Shown one piece after another: positions 55,389 to 64,000 of a stretch of DNA of 64,000 nt (the stretch's first letter is position 1; every line of letters starts with the position of its first letter). Location of the stretch: contig NZ_VDUZ01000002.1 of NCBI RefSeq assembly GCF_008039615.1, positions 1-64,000 on the forward strand, given 5' to 3'. Source of the stretch: Vineibacter terrae (GTDB taxonomy: Bacteria; Pseudomonadota; Alphaproteobacteria; Reyranellales; Reyranellaceae). The notes under the pieces are model-generated. The model had not been told where the DNA came from. It did no database searches and was given only the letters and a program-made list of their open reading frames with translations. A program made the translations under genes and the position numbers.

Positions 55389-55844
55389 TCAGATATGGAA
55401 TTCCAGGCGCTGCGCCGCCTCGGTCTGCACGCCGCGCTCGCGGGCATCTCGCACCATGTCCTCGACGGTGATGCCGTCCATGCGCGCCATCATCTCGTCA
55501 CGCAACCGGTTCCAGGTCGGCCACACCACCATATGGGCAAGCGCCGAGCCCACGGTCTCGTCCTGCGGCTCGGTCTCAACCTCGAGCTGGCGCACGACAC
55601 GGATGATGTCACCCAGGCTGATGCGCCGCCGCTCGCGGCCGAGCATGTAGCCGCCGCGCGGGCCGCGCTTGCCGGCCAGGACACCTTCGCGCACCAGATG
55701 CTGCAGGACCTGCTCGAGATAGCGCTTCGGGATGTTCTGGCGGCGCGTGATGTCGCCGCTGCGGACGGGTGCATCGCCGCCGTTCATCGCGATGTCGAGC
55801 ACGGCTTCGATGGCGAACATCGTCTTCTTGCTCAACCGCGGCAT
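55389..55844 (-). CDS. Rrf2-family transcriptional regulator
   Basis: 151 residues with an N-terminal winged HTH: RLSKKTMFAIEAVLDIAMNG, ITRRQNIPKRYLEQVLQHL, then the wing GKRGPRGGYMLGRERRRISL. The C-terminal part has no cysteines, so it cannot hold an Fe-S cluster as IscR or NsrR do; the signal is unknown. It lies 15 bp after dut and 11 bp before the aldo/keto reductase, on the same strand as both. Confidence 0.92.
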   Translation of the reverse strand: MPRLSKKTMFAIEAVLDIAMNGGDAPVRSGDITRRQNIPKRYLEQVLQHLVREGVLAGKRGPRGGYMLGRERRRISLGDIIRVVRQLEVETEPQDETVGSALAHMVVWPTWNRLRDEMMARMDGITVEDMVRDARERGVQTEAAQRLEFHI

Positions 55845-55859
55845 CGCCTGGCTCCCGCC

Positions 55860-56318
55860 TCACCCCTGTGTGCCGGTGGAGCCGAAACCGCCAGCCCCAC
55901 GGACCGTTGCCGACAGCGTCTCCACTTCCAGCCACCGCGCCTGCTCGCAACGCGCAATGACCATCTGTGCGATGCGCATGCCACGTGTCACCGTGAACGG
56001 CTCGTTGCTGAGATTGACCAGGATCACCCCGACCTCGCCGCGATAATCGGCATCGATCGTTCCCGGTGCGTTGGCGACCGTGACGCCATTCTTGGCCGCC
56101 AGCCCCGATCGCGGCCGCACCTGCGCTTCGAATCCCGGCGGCAACGCAATCTGCAGCCCTGTCGGCACGATCGCCCGCCCCAGCGGCGGCAGCACGACGT
56201 CGGCGCCAACGGCAGCCAGCAGGTCCATCCCCGCCGCAAGCGTGGTGGCGTACGCAGGCAACGGCAGGTCGCCAGCGTGGGCCAGGCGTTTGACTTCGAT
56301 GGTTACGGGCGTCGACAT
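55860..56318 (-). CDS. dut: dUTP diphosphatase
   Basis: About 152 residues; a homotrimeric enzyme that hydrolyses dUTP to dUMP, limiting uracil in DNA. The five family motifs are present: AGMDLLA (1), [12 protein letters not shown] (2), [17 protein letters not shown] (3), RIAQMVIA (4) and [10 protein letters not shown] (5). ATG 56318 is used; the frame also opens from 56336. It lies downstream of coaBC, a conserved order. Confidence 0.96.
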   Translation of the reverse strand: MSTPVTIEVKRLAHAGDLPLPAYATTLAAGMDLLAAVGADVVLPPLGRAIVPTGLQIALPPGFEAQVRPRSGLAAKNGVTVANAPGTIDADYRGEVGVILVNLSNEPFTVTRGMRIAQMVIARCEQARWLEVETLSATVRGAGGFGSTGTQG

Positions 56319-56410
56319 GGTGGGCCGAAATTTCACATATCGGCCACGTGGATCGCAACTATCTTCAAGCGGATGGCATGCATAACTTAACTCGGACGAT
56401 CGCGGCGACG

Positions 56411-57679
56411 TCAGATTGCCGTCAGATGCTGGGCAATACGGGCGGCGAGACGGGCGGCGACAGCGTCCTTCGACTGCGTCGGCCAGTCCTCGACCCCATC
56501 GGCGGTCACCAGGTGTATGGTGTTATTCTCGCCGCCGAAGGTGCCGCTGGCCGGCGACACATCGTTAGCCAGGATCCAGTCACAGCCCTTGCGCGCGCGC
56601 TTGGCGACCGCGTTGGCCACCACCTCCTCGGTCTCGGCGGCAAACCCGACCACAAGACGCGGCCGGCTGTTCCCGGCTGCGGACAGGGTGGCCAGGATGT
56701 CGGGATTGGGCACCAGCTCGAGCGACGGCGGCGGCGCGCCCGGGCTCTTCTTGAGCTTGGAGCCCGCGAGCCTGGCGAGCTTCCAATCGGCGACCGCGGC
56801 GGCGCAGATCGCCACATCGACCGGCAGCGCCGCCTGGCACGCGCTCAGCATCTGATCGGCGGACTCGACCTTGACGACCCGCACCCCGGCCGGGTCGAGC
56901 TGCGACACCGGACCGGAGACCAGCGTGACGTCGGCACCAAGCCGGGCCAGCGCCGCAGCAATGGCGTGGCCCTGACGGCCCGAGGAATGGTTCGATATGT
57001 AGCGGACCGGATCGATCGCCTCGCGAGTCGGGCCGCTGGTGACCAGCGCGCGACGTCCCAGCAGCGGCTGATGCGGCAGCGAGATCGCTTCGGGCGGCAG
57101 CGGCAGCGCGGCGTGCACATCCGGGGCCGGCAGCAGGCCGGTGAAGAAAGCCTCGATGGCGGCGACGATCTCCAGCGGTTCCGACATGCGGCCCGGCCCG
57201 AATTCATTGCAGGCCATCGGGCCTTCATTGGGGCCCACGAACAGCACGCCGCGGCTGCGCAAGGTCACGACATTGGCCTGCGTGGCAGCATGCAGCCACA
57301 TGCGGACATTCATCGCCGGCGCCGCCAGCACCGCCTTGTCGGTGGCCAGCAGCACCGTCGAGGCCAGATCGTCGGCCAGCCCTGCGGCCATCTTTGCCAG
57401 GATATCGGCCGTGGCCGGCGCCACCACCAGAAGATCGGCTTCGCGAGACAGCTCGATATGCCCCATCTCGCTCTCGTCGGTGAGCGAGAACATGTCGGCA
57501 TAGACCTTGTCCTCGGACAGGGCCTGCAGCGAGAGCGGCGTGACGAATCGCGTCGCCGCCTCGGTCATGACGCAGCGCACAAAGGCGCCCCTCTGACGCA
57601 GCCGCCGGACGAGGTCATGACACTTGAAGGCAGCAATGCCCCCGGTGATGATCAGCAGAATACGCTTGCCGGTCAGCAT
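56411..57679 (-). CDS. coaBC: bifunctional phosphopantothenoylcysteine decarboxylase / phosphopantothenate-cysteine ligase
   Basis: 422 residues; two sequential steps of coenzyme A synthesis. The N-terminal FMN-binding CoaC half ([35 protein letters not shown]) is followed by the CoaB half ([42 protein letters not shown]). ATG 57679 has GGGGGAG 5 nt upstream and gives the usual start. Both halves are complete. Confidence 0.96.
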   Translation of the reverse strand: MLTGKRILLIITGGIAAFKCHDLVRRLRQRGAFVRCVMTEAATRFVTPLSLQALSEDKVYADMFSLTDESEMGHIELSREADLLVVAPATADILAKMAAGLADDLASTVLLATDKAVLAAPAMNVRMWLHAATQANVVTLRSRGVLFVGPNEGPMACNEFGPGRMSEPLEIVAAIEAFFTGLLPAPDVHAALPLPPEAISLPHQPLLGRRALVTSGPTREAIDPVRYISNHSSGRQGHAIAAALARLGADVTLVSGPVSQLDPAGVRVVKVESADQMLSACQAALPVDVAICAAAVADWKLARLAGSKLKKSPGAPPPSLELVPNPDILATLSAAGNSRPRLVVGFAAETEEVVANAVAKRARKGCDWILANDVSPASGTFGGENNTIHLVTADGVEDWPTQSKDAVAARLAARIAQHLTAI

Positions 57680-57817
57680 GACTCCCCCGTGACGCTTGAC
57701 GGTGCCCTGCGAGCGTAGCGAGACATCACGCCGAATTGGAGTCTCCATTCGACAGCAAGCCGTGCTTCGCACGCACGCATGCCGACGCGGCGCGCGCCAG
57801 GCATTCCCTCGCGGCGC

Positions 57818-58528
57818 TCAAGCCAGCACATCCCAGCCAAAGCGCATCAGAGGCATCGCTGCGGCAGCGAAGCCGACGCAGGCGGTGGTCAGAACAGCCG
57901 GATCGACGATGTCGGCCGTGGCAAGGTTGCGCAGGACAAAAAAGGATTTCAGCCGTATGGCGGCCTCGATCCGCGGGTCCGGCTCGGCAAACCCCGACGG
58001 GCGGCGTGTCAGCTGCTCCTCCGGGTCGAGGGCGAGGCCGCCGCGCTTCAGCGCCGTCTGCATCGCCAGGAAGCGAGCCGGCCGCGCCGCTATGGCGCGC
58101 CGCAGCTTCAGCAGGTCAGCCGGCGCGGGACGATAGAAGCCGGCGGCGACGAACGACCCTTTGGGATCAATCTGCAGGTAGAATTTGCCTTCCGACTCGC
58201 GCCTGCCGGTGCGTGTCAGCATCATGGCGGCATAGGCATTGAACGGCCGCTTGTCCTTCGTGAAGCGGACATCGCGATGAATGCGCAGGATGGCGGTCCT
58301 GGGATCGCCCAGGAACGGCAGCTTGCGCCGGCGCATGACCGCGGTCACGGCGTCGACGGTGGCGACCATCGGCGAGCGCACGGTCTGCTCGTACATCTCG
58401 CGATTGGCCTGGAACCAGGCCCGGTCCTGGTGAAAGTCCAGCGCCTTGAGGAAACGGAACGTGTCGGCGCTGAAGGCCATCGCTGCCGTCGTCTGATCAC
58501 CCGCTGCCCGCGATCGTCGTGCCGCCAT
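57818..58528 (-). CDS. DUF2461 family protein
   Basis: 236 residues with the DUF2461 pattern: FSADTFRFLKALDFHQDRAW and FQANREMYE near the N-terminus, RIHRDVRFTKDKRPFNAYAA and FYLQIDPKGSFVAAGFY in the middle. Its function is unknown. The ATG lies 3 nt after the ubiB stop; an internal ATG at 58480 would start at the domain itself. Confidence 0.88.
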   Translation of the reverse strand: MAARRSRAAGDQTTAAMAFSADTFRFLKALDFHQDRAWFQANREMYEQTVRSPMVATVDAVTAVMRRRKLPFLGDPRTAILRIHRDVRFTKDKRPFNAYAAMMLTRTGRRESEGKFYLQIDPKGSFVAAGFYRPAPADLLKLRRAIAARPARFLAMQTALKRGGLALDPEEQLTRRPSGFAEPDPRIEAAIRLKSFFVLRNLATADIVDPAVLTTACVGFAAAAMPLMRFGWDVLA

Positions 58529-58531
58529 GAT

Positions 58532-60067
58532 TCAGTCCAGCCACGCCAGGATAGCGATCGCCAGCGCGGCGATGGCCACCAGCATCACCCAATCGACTCG
58601 CGGCCAGCGGCCGGGGGCCGCTTCCGGAAGCGACATGGCCAGCTCGCGTTCGGCACGACGACGCTCACGCTCGGCGATCTGCTCGACGGTGTCCACCAGG
58701 CGCGGCAGCTTGCGCACGGCATCGACCGTCTCGCCCAGTGTCCGCTCCAGGCGGGCGCGCGGTCCGAAATGCGTGCGCATCCAGTCTTCGATCAGCGGCC
58801 GCGCCAGCTCCCAGATATTGACGCCGGGATTGAGCTTGGTGCCCATGCCTTCGGCCATCAGCATGGTCTTCTGCAGCAGCAGGAGCTGCGGCTGCGCGTG
58901 CATCTCGAACTGCTCCGTGACACGCAGCAGCTGCGCCAGCAGGCGCGCGATGGAGATCTGGCTCGATGGCTTGCCGAAGATCGGCTCGCCGATCGAGCGG
59001 CAGGCCTGCGCGAACACCTCCACCGACTTGTCCGGGGACACGTAGCCGGCCCGGAACTGGACCTCGGCCACGGTGCGGTAGTCGCGACGCAGGAAGGCGA
59101 TCAGAAGCTCGGCCAGGTAGCCGCGGGTGTCGGCGTCGACCCGGCCCATGATGCCGAAATCGACCGGCACGACGCATCCCGACTCCTCGACGAACGCGTT
59201 GCCGCCATGCATGTCGCCATGGAAGAAGCCGTCGCGGAAGACCTGGAAGAAGAATGCCTCGGCGCTCTTCTTGAGCACGGCGTTGAGGTCATGGCCGGCT
59301 GCCAGCAGCTTCTCGCGGTCGCCGATCGGGATGCCGCGCACGCGTTCCATGGTCATCACGCGCCGCGCCGTGCGATCCCAGTCGACGGTCGGCGTGCGAT
59401 AGCCCAGGTCACCCGCGAAGTTGGCGCCCAGCTCCTCGGCCGCGGCCGCCTCCATGCGCAGGTCCATCTCGACCCGCACGACGTCGGCAAAGGCGCGCAC
59501 CGAGGCCGACGGCCGCAGGCGGCGGAAGCGAGGCTGGGTGCGCTCGACCAGCTCGGCCAGCCAGTAGAACAAGTCGAGATCGCGCGCGAACGCGTCCTCG
59601 ATCCCCGGCCGCAGAACCTTGACCGCAACCTCGCGGCCGTCCGCGGTCACCGCGTAGTGCACCTGGGCGATCGAAGCAGCGGCGATGGCGATGTCATCGA
59701 AGCTGGAGAAGAGCTCCCCGACAGGCCGGCCCAGCTCCTGCTCGATCGTGCGGCGGGCCGCATCGCCGGAGAACGGCGCGAGATGGTCGGCAAGCTGCCC
59801 GAGGTCGAGCGCGACCTCCTCGCTCAGCAGATCGGCGCGCGTCGAGAGAGCCTGGCCAAACTTGATGAAGCTCGGCCCCATGTCGGTGAACGCCTCGGCC
59901 AGCCGCTGCCCCGGGCGACGCGTGTCGCCACGGCGGCGCACCAGCCGCGCCAACGCCACGATGCCGGGCGCGATGCGCAGGGTCTCGAGCGGGAACAAGG
60001 CGTCGTGCCGCGCCAGCGTGTAAGCGAGCTGCATGAGCCGCAGGACATTGCGCACGAACCGGAGCAT
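58532..60067 (-). CDS. ubiB: ubiquinone biosynthesis regulatory kinase-like protein UbiB
   Basis: 511 residues; an atypical ABC1/ADCK kinase-like membrane protein needed for coenzyme Q synthesis. The ABC1-specific KxGQ motif is in SFIKFGQALSTRADLL; kinase-like elements are VAVKVLRPG (Lys), HGDMHGGNAFV and VPVDFGIMGRVD (metal-binding DFG). Two C-terminal hydrophobic segments are present (WVMLVAIAALAIAILAWL). It lies 52 bp after ubiE. Confidence 0.95.
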   Translation of the reverse strand: MLRFVRNVLRLMQLAYTLARHDALFPLETLRIAPGIVALARLVRRRGDTRRPGQRLAEAFTDMGPSFIKFGQALSTRADLLSEEVALDLGQLADHLAPFSGDAARRTIEQELGRPVGELFSSFDDIAIAAASIAQVHYAVTADGREVAVKVLRPGIEDAFARDLDLFYWLAELVERTQPRFRRLRPSASVRAFADVVRVEMDLRMEAAAAEELGANFAGDLGYRTPTVDWDRTARRVMTMERVRGIPIGDREKLLAAGHDLNAVLKKSAEAFFFQVFRDGFFHGDMHGGNAFVEESGCVVPVDFGIMGRVDADTRGYLAELLIAFLRRDYRTVAEVQFRAGYVSPDKSVEVFAQACRSIGEPIFGKPSSQISIARLLAQLLRVTEQFEMHAQPQLLLLQKTMLMAEGMGTKLNPGVNIWELARPLIEDWMRTHFGPRARLERTLGETVDAVRKLPRLVDTVEQIAERERRRAERELAMSLPEAAPGRWPRVDWVMLVAIAALAIAILAWLD

Positions 60068-60119
60068 CGCGACCGCTAGCTCCTTTCCCGCTGCATCATG
60101 TCGGCGGCACGTTTCATCG

Positions 60120-60893
60120 TCAGATCCGCCAGCCGCCGTGCAACGCCACGATGCCGCCGGACATGTCGCGCCACGTGACGCGCGCCAGGCCGGCCTCGGC
60201 CATCATGGCAGCGAGCTTCTCCTGCGGCGGGTGACGCCGAATGCTCTCATGCAAATAGCGATAGGACTGGCGATCGCCGGCGACGATGCCGCCCAGGGTG
60301 GGCAGCATCGTCGCGGAGTAGGTGTCGTAGATGCGGCCCAGCAGCGGCAAGGTGACCTTGGAGAATTCCAGGCACAGGAAACGTCCTCCCGGCTTCAGCA
60401 CGCGGCGCACCTCGGCCAGGGCTCGCTCGATATGCGTGACGTTGCGCAGTCCGAAGGCGATGGTGTAGGCGTCGAAGGTCCGGTCCGCGAACGGCAGCGC
60501 CTCGGCATCGCCCGCCACCAGCGCCAGCCCGCGCAGGATGCCGCGGTCGATGGCGCGGTCCTGGCCGACGGCCAGCATTGTCGGGTTGATGTCGCAGACG
60601 GCGATGCGAGCCTCGCCCCTGGTCCGGGCGTGGATGCGGAACGCAATGTCGCCGGTGCCACCGGCGACATCGACGATCGACATGCCGGCGCGCGGCGCCA
60701 GCGCGTCCACCATCGCGTCCTTCCACAAACGGTGCACGCCCAGCGACATCAGGTCGTTCATCAGGTCGTAGCGGGCAGCGACATTGTCGAAGACGCGGCG
60801 CACCAGGCTCGCCTTCTCGGCGGCCGGCACTTCGCGATAGCCAAACGGCGCCGTGGCTGCGGCAGTGGCGGGATCGTCGACGGGGTCGGTCAT
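60120..60893 (-). CDS. ubiE: demethylmenaquinol/2-methoxy-6-polyprenylbenzoquinol C-methyltransferase UbiE
   Basis: About 257 residues; a SAM enzyme for a C-methylation step in ubiquinone (and menaquinone) synthesis. Signatures are VFDNVAARYDLMNDLMSLGVHRLWK, then motif I VDVAGGTGDIAFR, and DAYTIAFGLRNVTH with FLCLEFSKV. ATG 60893 fits the family; ATG 60905 and a longer frame are alternatives. ubiE-ubiB-coaBC-dut in this order is common in alphaproteobacteria. Confidence 0.96.
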   Translation of the reverse strand: MTDPVDDPATAAATAPFGYREVPAAEKASLVRRVFDNVAARYDLMNDLMSLGVHRLWKDAMVDALAPRAGMSIVDVAGGTGDIAFRIHARTRGEARIAVCDINPTMLAVGQDRAIDRGILRGLALVAGDAEALPFADRTFDAYTIAFGLRNVTHIERALAEVRRVLKPGGRFLCLEFSKVTLPLLGRIYDTYSATMLPTLGGIVAGDRQSYRYLHESIRRHPPQEKLAAMMAEAGLARVTWRDMSGGIVALHGGWRI

Positions 60894-60966
60894 GCTGCCA
60901 TGCATATAGTCCGGGCCGGGCCTCGACGCCACGGGCGTTGCAGCCTCGGACGGTCGCGCCGGCAGC

Positions 60967-61998
60967 TCACGGTCCCTCGACGAGACGGACATGCAGCACC
61001 AGCGGCCGGTGATCCGAGCCGATGCCGGGCCCGACGCGGCGCTCGACGATGCGCACACCCGGGCTCACCAGCGCATTGTCGATCGGCAAGCCGACACCGG
61101 GCCAGGACGAGAACCAGGTCGGTTGCGGACGTCGCGGCCGCTCGGCCGCGGCGACGGCGCTGTCGGCCAAGCCGCTGGCGGCGAGCATCGCGCGAAAGGC
61201 GCTCGAGTAGGGCGTGGCGTTGAAATCGCCGACCAGCAGCACATGATCCTGGGCATCCAGCCGGCGCCGCGCGATCGCAGCCGCCAGCATGAGCTGGCCA
61301 TCGCGCTGCGTGGCAGGCAAGCCACGCGCGCCTCCGGGCAGCGGCGGATGCGCCGCGTGCAGAGCAACGACCGCCAGGCAGCCGCTGGAACCGCCGATGC
61401 CGCAGAACCGCGCCAGCATCACCGGATAGCCGACACCATAGGTGTAGTCGAACTGTATGTCCGTCGGACGGATGCGGCTCATCAGCATCACGTCGAAGGC
61501 GCTGCCGGCCGGAAAGCTGGTGCGAAAAGTATAGGCCGTGGCCGCCCTGACAGCCGCGCGGTGCCGCGCCGACAGCTCGGTCAAGACCGCGAATGCCGGC
61601 GTCTCGCTGTCCAACAACCGCGCAAGCGCCACGCTGCTGGTGGTCCAGTTCTGCAGATTGGCCCAGACGATGCGCAGAGGCGGCCCGGCGCCAGGGGCCG
61701 GGTCGCCCCGGGGCGGCAGCGTCCAATAGGGCATCAGGCTCCAGCCCAGCGCCACCGTGCAGCCGACGCTGCATGCAGATGGCCACCACAGCCGCAGGGA
61801 AATTGCTGCCAGGCCGGCAGCCGCCGTCGAAACCAGCGCCTGGGCCTGGAGCTGGCCGTAGAAGTCAAGCAGCGGCCACCAGCCGCCCAGCAGCGCCAGC
61901 ATGGCGAAGGCGCAGACGAACAGCACCACCGGGGCGAACGCGTCGGCCGGTCGAAGCCAGCGCGTCACCCCCCGGGCTCGCCCGACACGCGCCACCAC
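60967..61998 (-). CDS. membrane-anchored endonuclease/exonuclease/phosphatase family protein
   Basis: About 343 residues: three hydrophobic segments in the first 100 residues, then an EEP domain with IVWANLQNW, TELSARHRAAV, the LLVGDFNATPYSSAF metal motif (Asp and Asn) and the closing GSDHRPLVLHV (Asp-His). The family includes lipid phosphodiesterases and nucleases; the membrane helices suggest an envelope substrate. GTG 61998 with AAGGGGG upstream leaves 90 bp before divergent fpg; the frame opens from 62073. Confidence 0.85.
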   Translation of the reverse strand: MVARVGRARGVTRWLRPADAFAPVVLFVCAFAMLALLGGWWPLLDFYGQLQAQALVSTAAAGLAAISLRLWWPSACSVGCTVALGWSLMPYWTLPPRGDPAPGAGPPLRIVWANLQNWTTSSVALARLLDSETPAFAVLTELSARHRAAVRAATAYTFRTSFPAGSAFDVMLMSRIRPTDIQFDYTYGVGYPVMLARFCGIGGSSGCLAVVALHAAHPPLPGGARGLPATQRDGQLMLAAAIARRRLDAQDHVLLVGDFNATPYSSAFRAMLAASGLADSAVAAAERPRRPQPTWFSSWPGVGLPIDNALVSPGVRIVERRVGPGIGSDHRPLVLHVRLVEGP

Positions 61999-62088
61999 GA
62001 CAGCCCCCTTTCGCTCGCTGCCGCCGCGCGGCCGCTGGCCGGCATGTATAAGGTAGGATCCGATCCGGAACACGTGCTACGAGGAAGC

Positions 62089-62925
62089 ATGCCTGAACTG
62101 CCTGAAGTCGAGACCGTCCGCCTCGGCCTCATGCCCCGGCTGGCCGGACGCCGGATCGTGCGCCTCACGCAGCGACGCAAGGACCTGCGGCTGCCGCTGC
62201 CGGACCGCTTCGCGGCCCGCGTCGAGGGCCGCGCCGTCACCACGATCGACCGGCGGGCCAAGTACATGCTGTGGCGGCTCGAGGACGGCCACACGCTGGT
62301 CGTGCATCTGGGCATGTCGGGACGCCTGCTGCTGCTCAACGGCGAGGCCAACCACAAGCCGTTCGACAATCATGACCATGTCGTGTTCGACATGGAGGAC
62401 AGCTGGCAGATCCGCTTCAACGATGCACGGCGCTTCGGGCTGATGCTGCTGCTGCGCGACGATGATGTCGAGACCCACAAGCTGTTCAAGCCGCTGGGAC
62501 CGGAGCCGTTGGATGACGCGTTCGACGGACCGGCGCTGGCGGCGCGGTTGAAGGGCAAGCGCACGCCGATCAAGAGCGCGCTGCTGGATCAGCGCGTGCT
62601 GGTCGGCGTCGGCAATATCTATGCCTGCGAGGCGCTGCACCTGGCGGGCATTTCGCCGCGCCGGTCGGCGCACAGCGTGTCCGGCGAGCGCGCCGACCGG
62701 CTGGCCGCCAGCATCAAGGACGTGCTGCAGCGTTCGATCGCGGACGGCGGCTCGAGCCTGCGTGACCACAAGCAGCCCGACGGTGAACTGGGCTATTTCC
62801 AGACGCGCTTCGTCGTCTACGATCGCGAAGGCCAGCCATGCCCAGGCTGCACCTGCGGCAAGGGCGTGCGGCGCATCGTCCAGGCGGGGCGCTCGACATT
62901 CTTCTGTCCGGTGCGGCAGCGCTGA
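62089..62925 (+). CDS. mutM: formamidopyrimidine-DNA glycosylase (atypical zinc finger)
   Basis: 278 residues; a bifunctional glycosylase/lyase removing 8-oxoguanine and FapyG. The catalytic N-terminus PELPEVETVR (Pro2, Glu3) and Lys58 (RRAKYML) are intact, as is VGVGNIYACEALHLAGISP. The C-terminal zinc finger normally is CxxC..CxxC: here Cys251 and Cys254, an extra Cys256 and Cys273 are present, but the last ligand is Arg276 (CPVRQR). Zinc binding may be changed or use Cys256. GAGGAAG precedes the ATG. Confidence 0.95.
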   Translation: MPELPEVETVRLGLMPRLAGRRIVRLTQRRKDLRLPLPDRFAARVEGRAVTTIDRRAKYMLWRLEDGHTLVVHLGMSGRLLLLNGEANHKPFDNHDHVVFDMEDSWQIRFNDARRFGLMLLLRDDDVETHKLFKPLGPEPLDDAFDGPALAARLKGKRTPIKSALLDQRVLVGVGNIYACEALHLAGISPRRSAHSVSGERADRLAASIKDVLQRSIADGGSSLRDHKQPDGELGYFQTRFVVYDREGQPCPGCTCGKGVRRIVQAGRSTFFCPVRQR

Positions 62926-63026
62926 CGCCTGCCGTCGGACGCCGGCGTGCAACGGCACGGTGGGCAATTGCCGCCGCCACGGATTCTCGATAGGAACCGG
63001 CCGACGCCATTTTGCGGGAGGATGAG

Positions 63027-63806
63027 ATGACGACCTACGAGAACATCCAGGTCGAGACGAAAGGCCGGGTCGGCATCGTGCGCTTGAACCGGCCGAAGGC
63101 GCTGAACGCGTTGTGCGCGGCGCTGATCGTCGACCTCGGCCATGCGCTCGACGCCTTCGAGGCGGACCCAGGCGTCGGCTGCATCGTGCTGACCGGCAGC
63201 GACAAGGCTTTCGCCGCCGGCGCCGACATCAAGGAGATGAAGGAGAAATCCTACCAGGACGTTTTCCTGCAGGACTTCATCACGGTCGGCTGGGAAAAGG
63301 TGTCGCAGGTGCGCAAGCCCATCGTCGCCGCGGTCGCAGGATACGCCTTGGGCGGCGGCTGCGAGATGGCCATGATGTGCGACTTCATCATTGCGGCCGA
63401 CAATGCGCGCTTCGGACAGCCCGAGATCACGCTGGGCACCATCCCCGGCGCCGGCGGCACACAGCGCTTGCCGCGCTTCATCGGCAAGGCCAAGGCGATG
63501 GACCTGGTGCTGACCGGGCGCATGATGGATGCCGCCGAAGCCGAGCGATGCGGCCTGGTCAGCCGCATCGTGCCGCTGGACAAGCTGATGGACGAGGCGA
63601 TCGCAGCGGCCGAAAAGATCGCGTCGATGTCGCTGCCCGCCACCATGGTCGCCAAGGAAGCGGTCAACCAGGCGTTCGAGACGCCGCTGGCCACCGGCAT
63701 CCGGTTCGAGCGTCGCACCTTCCATGCGACATTCGCCTTCGACGACCGCGTCGAGGGCATGAATGCCTTCGCCGACAAGCGAAAAGCTGCCTGGAAACAC
63801 CGCTGA
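63027..63806 (+). CDS. enoyl-CoA hydratase
   Basis: 259 residues; a crotonase-fold hydratase of fatty-acid beta-oxidation. The oxyanion-hole and catalytic regions are FAAGADIKEM, ALGGGCEMAMMCDFIIAA (Glu) and QPEITLGTIPGAGGTQRLPR (second Glu). GGGAGG lies 5 nt ahead of ATG 63027. It lies between fpg and rpsT, a common alphaproteobacterial order. Confidence 0.95.
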   Translation: MTTYENIQVETKGRVGIVRLNRPKALNALCAALIVDLGHALDAFEADPGVGCIVLTGSDKAFAAGADIKEMKEKSYQDVFLQDFITVGWEKVSQVRKPIVAAVAGYALGGGCEMAMMCDFIIAADNARFGQPEITLGTIPGAGGTQRLPRFIGKAKAMDLVLTGRMMDAAEAERCGLVSRIVPLDKLMDEAIAAAEKIASMSLPATMVAKEAVNQAFETPLATGIRFERRTFHATFAFDDRVEGMNAFADKRKAAWKHR

Positions 63807-63867
63807 ACGATCATTCAGGGCCCGGAAATGTGCTGATTCAACGCGTTAAGGAGGCATGGCCACAGCC

Positions 63868-63896
63868 TTGACGCCTCCCGGCGCCACCGGTATAAG
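63868..63896 (+). promoter_or_regulatory. sigma70 promoter for rpsT
   Basis: TTGACG (63868-63873) and TATAAG (63891-63896) with an ideal 17-bp spacer lie about 58 bp ahead of the rpsT ATG. This is a strong promoter match for a ribosomal protein gene. Confidence 0.72.
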
Positions 63897-63954
63897 CCGC
63901 GCCTTCACGAGATCAGCAATTTCCTGGGTCCCTGGGCCCGCCGGATGGAACGAC

Positions 63955-64000
63955 ATGGCTAACCACAAATCCGCCGAAAAGCGCGCCCGCCAGACCGAGC
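63955..64000 (+). CDS. rpsT: 30S ribosomal protein S20 (5' fragment)
   Basis: The first 15 codons read MANHKSAEKRARQTE, diagnostic of S20, a primary binder of 16S rRNA; the gene runs off the window. In alphaproteobacteria rpsT commonly lies next to dnaA, so the replication initiator gene is the expected next feature. Confidence 0.93.
   Translation, partial: MANHKSAEKRARQTE

Noticed and set aside
60991-62088. A long plus-strand frame in phase with fpg
   Set aside because: It lies antisense to the EEP protein; only the last 278 codons, starting MPELPEVE, are Fpg.

Overview
The window is a high-GC chromosomal segment of an alphaproteobacterium. The evidence is the set of conserved blocks: ffh-rpsP-rimM-trmD-rplS-leuC; dapF-mtaB-ftsY-ispZ; tsaB-rimI, mucR, fur, olsBA, miaB-phoH-ybeY; and coaBC/ubiB/ubiE/fpg leading into rpsT at the right edge, a gene that commonly precedes dnaA in this class. 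A Rhodospirillales/Reyranella-type organism fits the style of the genes and repeats, but that is only an inference. I see no rRNA, tRNA, CRISPR array, prophage or intact insertion sequence.

Layout. 0.2-6.5 kb: HerA/DUF853 ATPase, a GNAT acetyltransferase, an ArsR-SRPBCC pair, an orphan N,N-dimethylformamidase-type large subunit and a short SPFH protein. 6.5-16.9 kb, minus strand: ffh, ribosomal and tRNA/rRNA maturation genes and leuC, then three RDD membrane proteins and one AIM24 protein with proline-rich N-termini, then leuD and leuB. 17-21.5 kb: accessory genes (methyltransferase diverging from an XRE/MmyB-type regulator, CPBP protease, DsbA-like isomerase, GT8-like transferase). 21.8-25.7 kb: dapF-mtaB-ftsY-ispZ. 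25.8-26.4 kb: a ParD-ParE toxin-antitoxin pair. 26.9-31.1 kb: murJ, an AstE-like deacylase, trpS. 31.3-43.6 kb: mixed accessory metabolism (WYL regulator, DUF1127, VOC protein, a broken EVE-domain gene, MetE-like protein, two tandem esterases, DUF2333, an arabinonate-dehydratase-like IlvD/Edd enzyme, phosphotransferase, acetyltransferases) ending in a TSUP exporter-TIGR02186-universal stress protein cluster. 44.3-54.4 kb: Nfu scaffold, Bax-like glucosaminidase, VanX-type dipeptidase, tsaB-rimI, tusA, mucR, fur, olsBA, miaB-phoH-ybeY. 54.5-64 kb: aldo/keto reductase, Rrf2 regulator, dut, coaBC, DUF2461, ubiB, ubiE, an EEP phosphatase (all minus), then fpg, enoyl-CoA hydratase and the start of rpsT (plus).

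The most distinctive non-genic feature is a family of about ten roughly 80-105 bp palindromic repeats, all intergenic, plus three larger foldback elements, each a different sequence (about 125, 150 and 225 bp). The best candidate for an uncharacterised module is the RDD/RDD/AIM24/RDD cluster lodged between leuC and leuD. Other points of interest are a Fpg lacking its fourth zinc cysteine, a MucR lacking one zinc-ligand position, the orphan DMFase large subunit, and an operator-like palindrome over the parDE -10 box.
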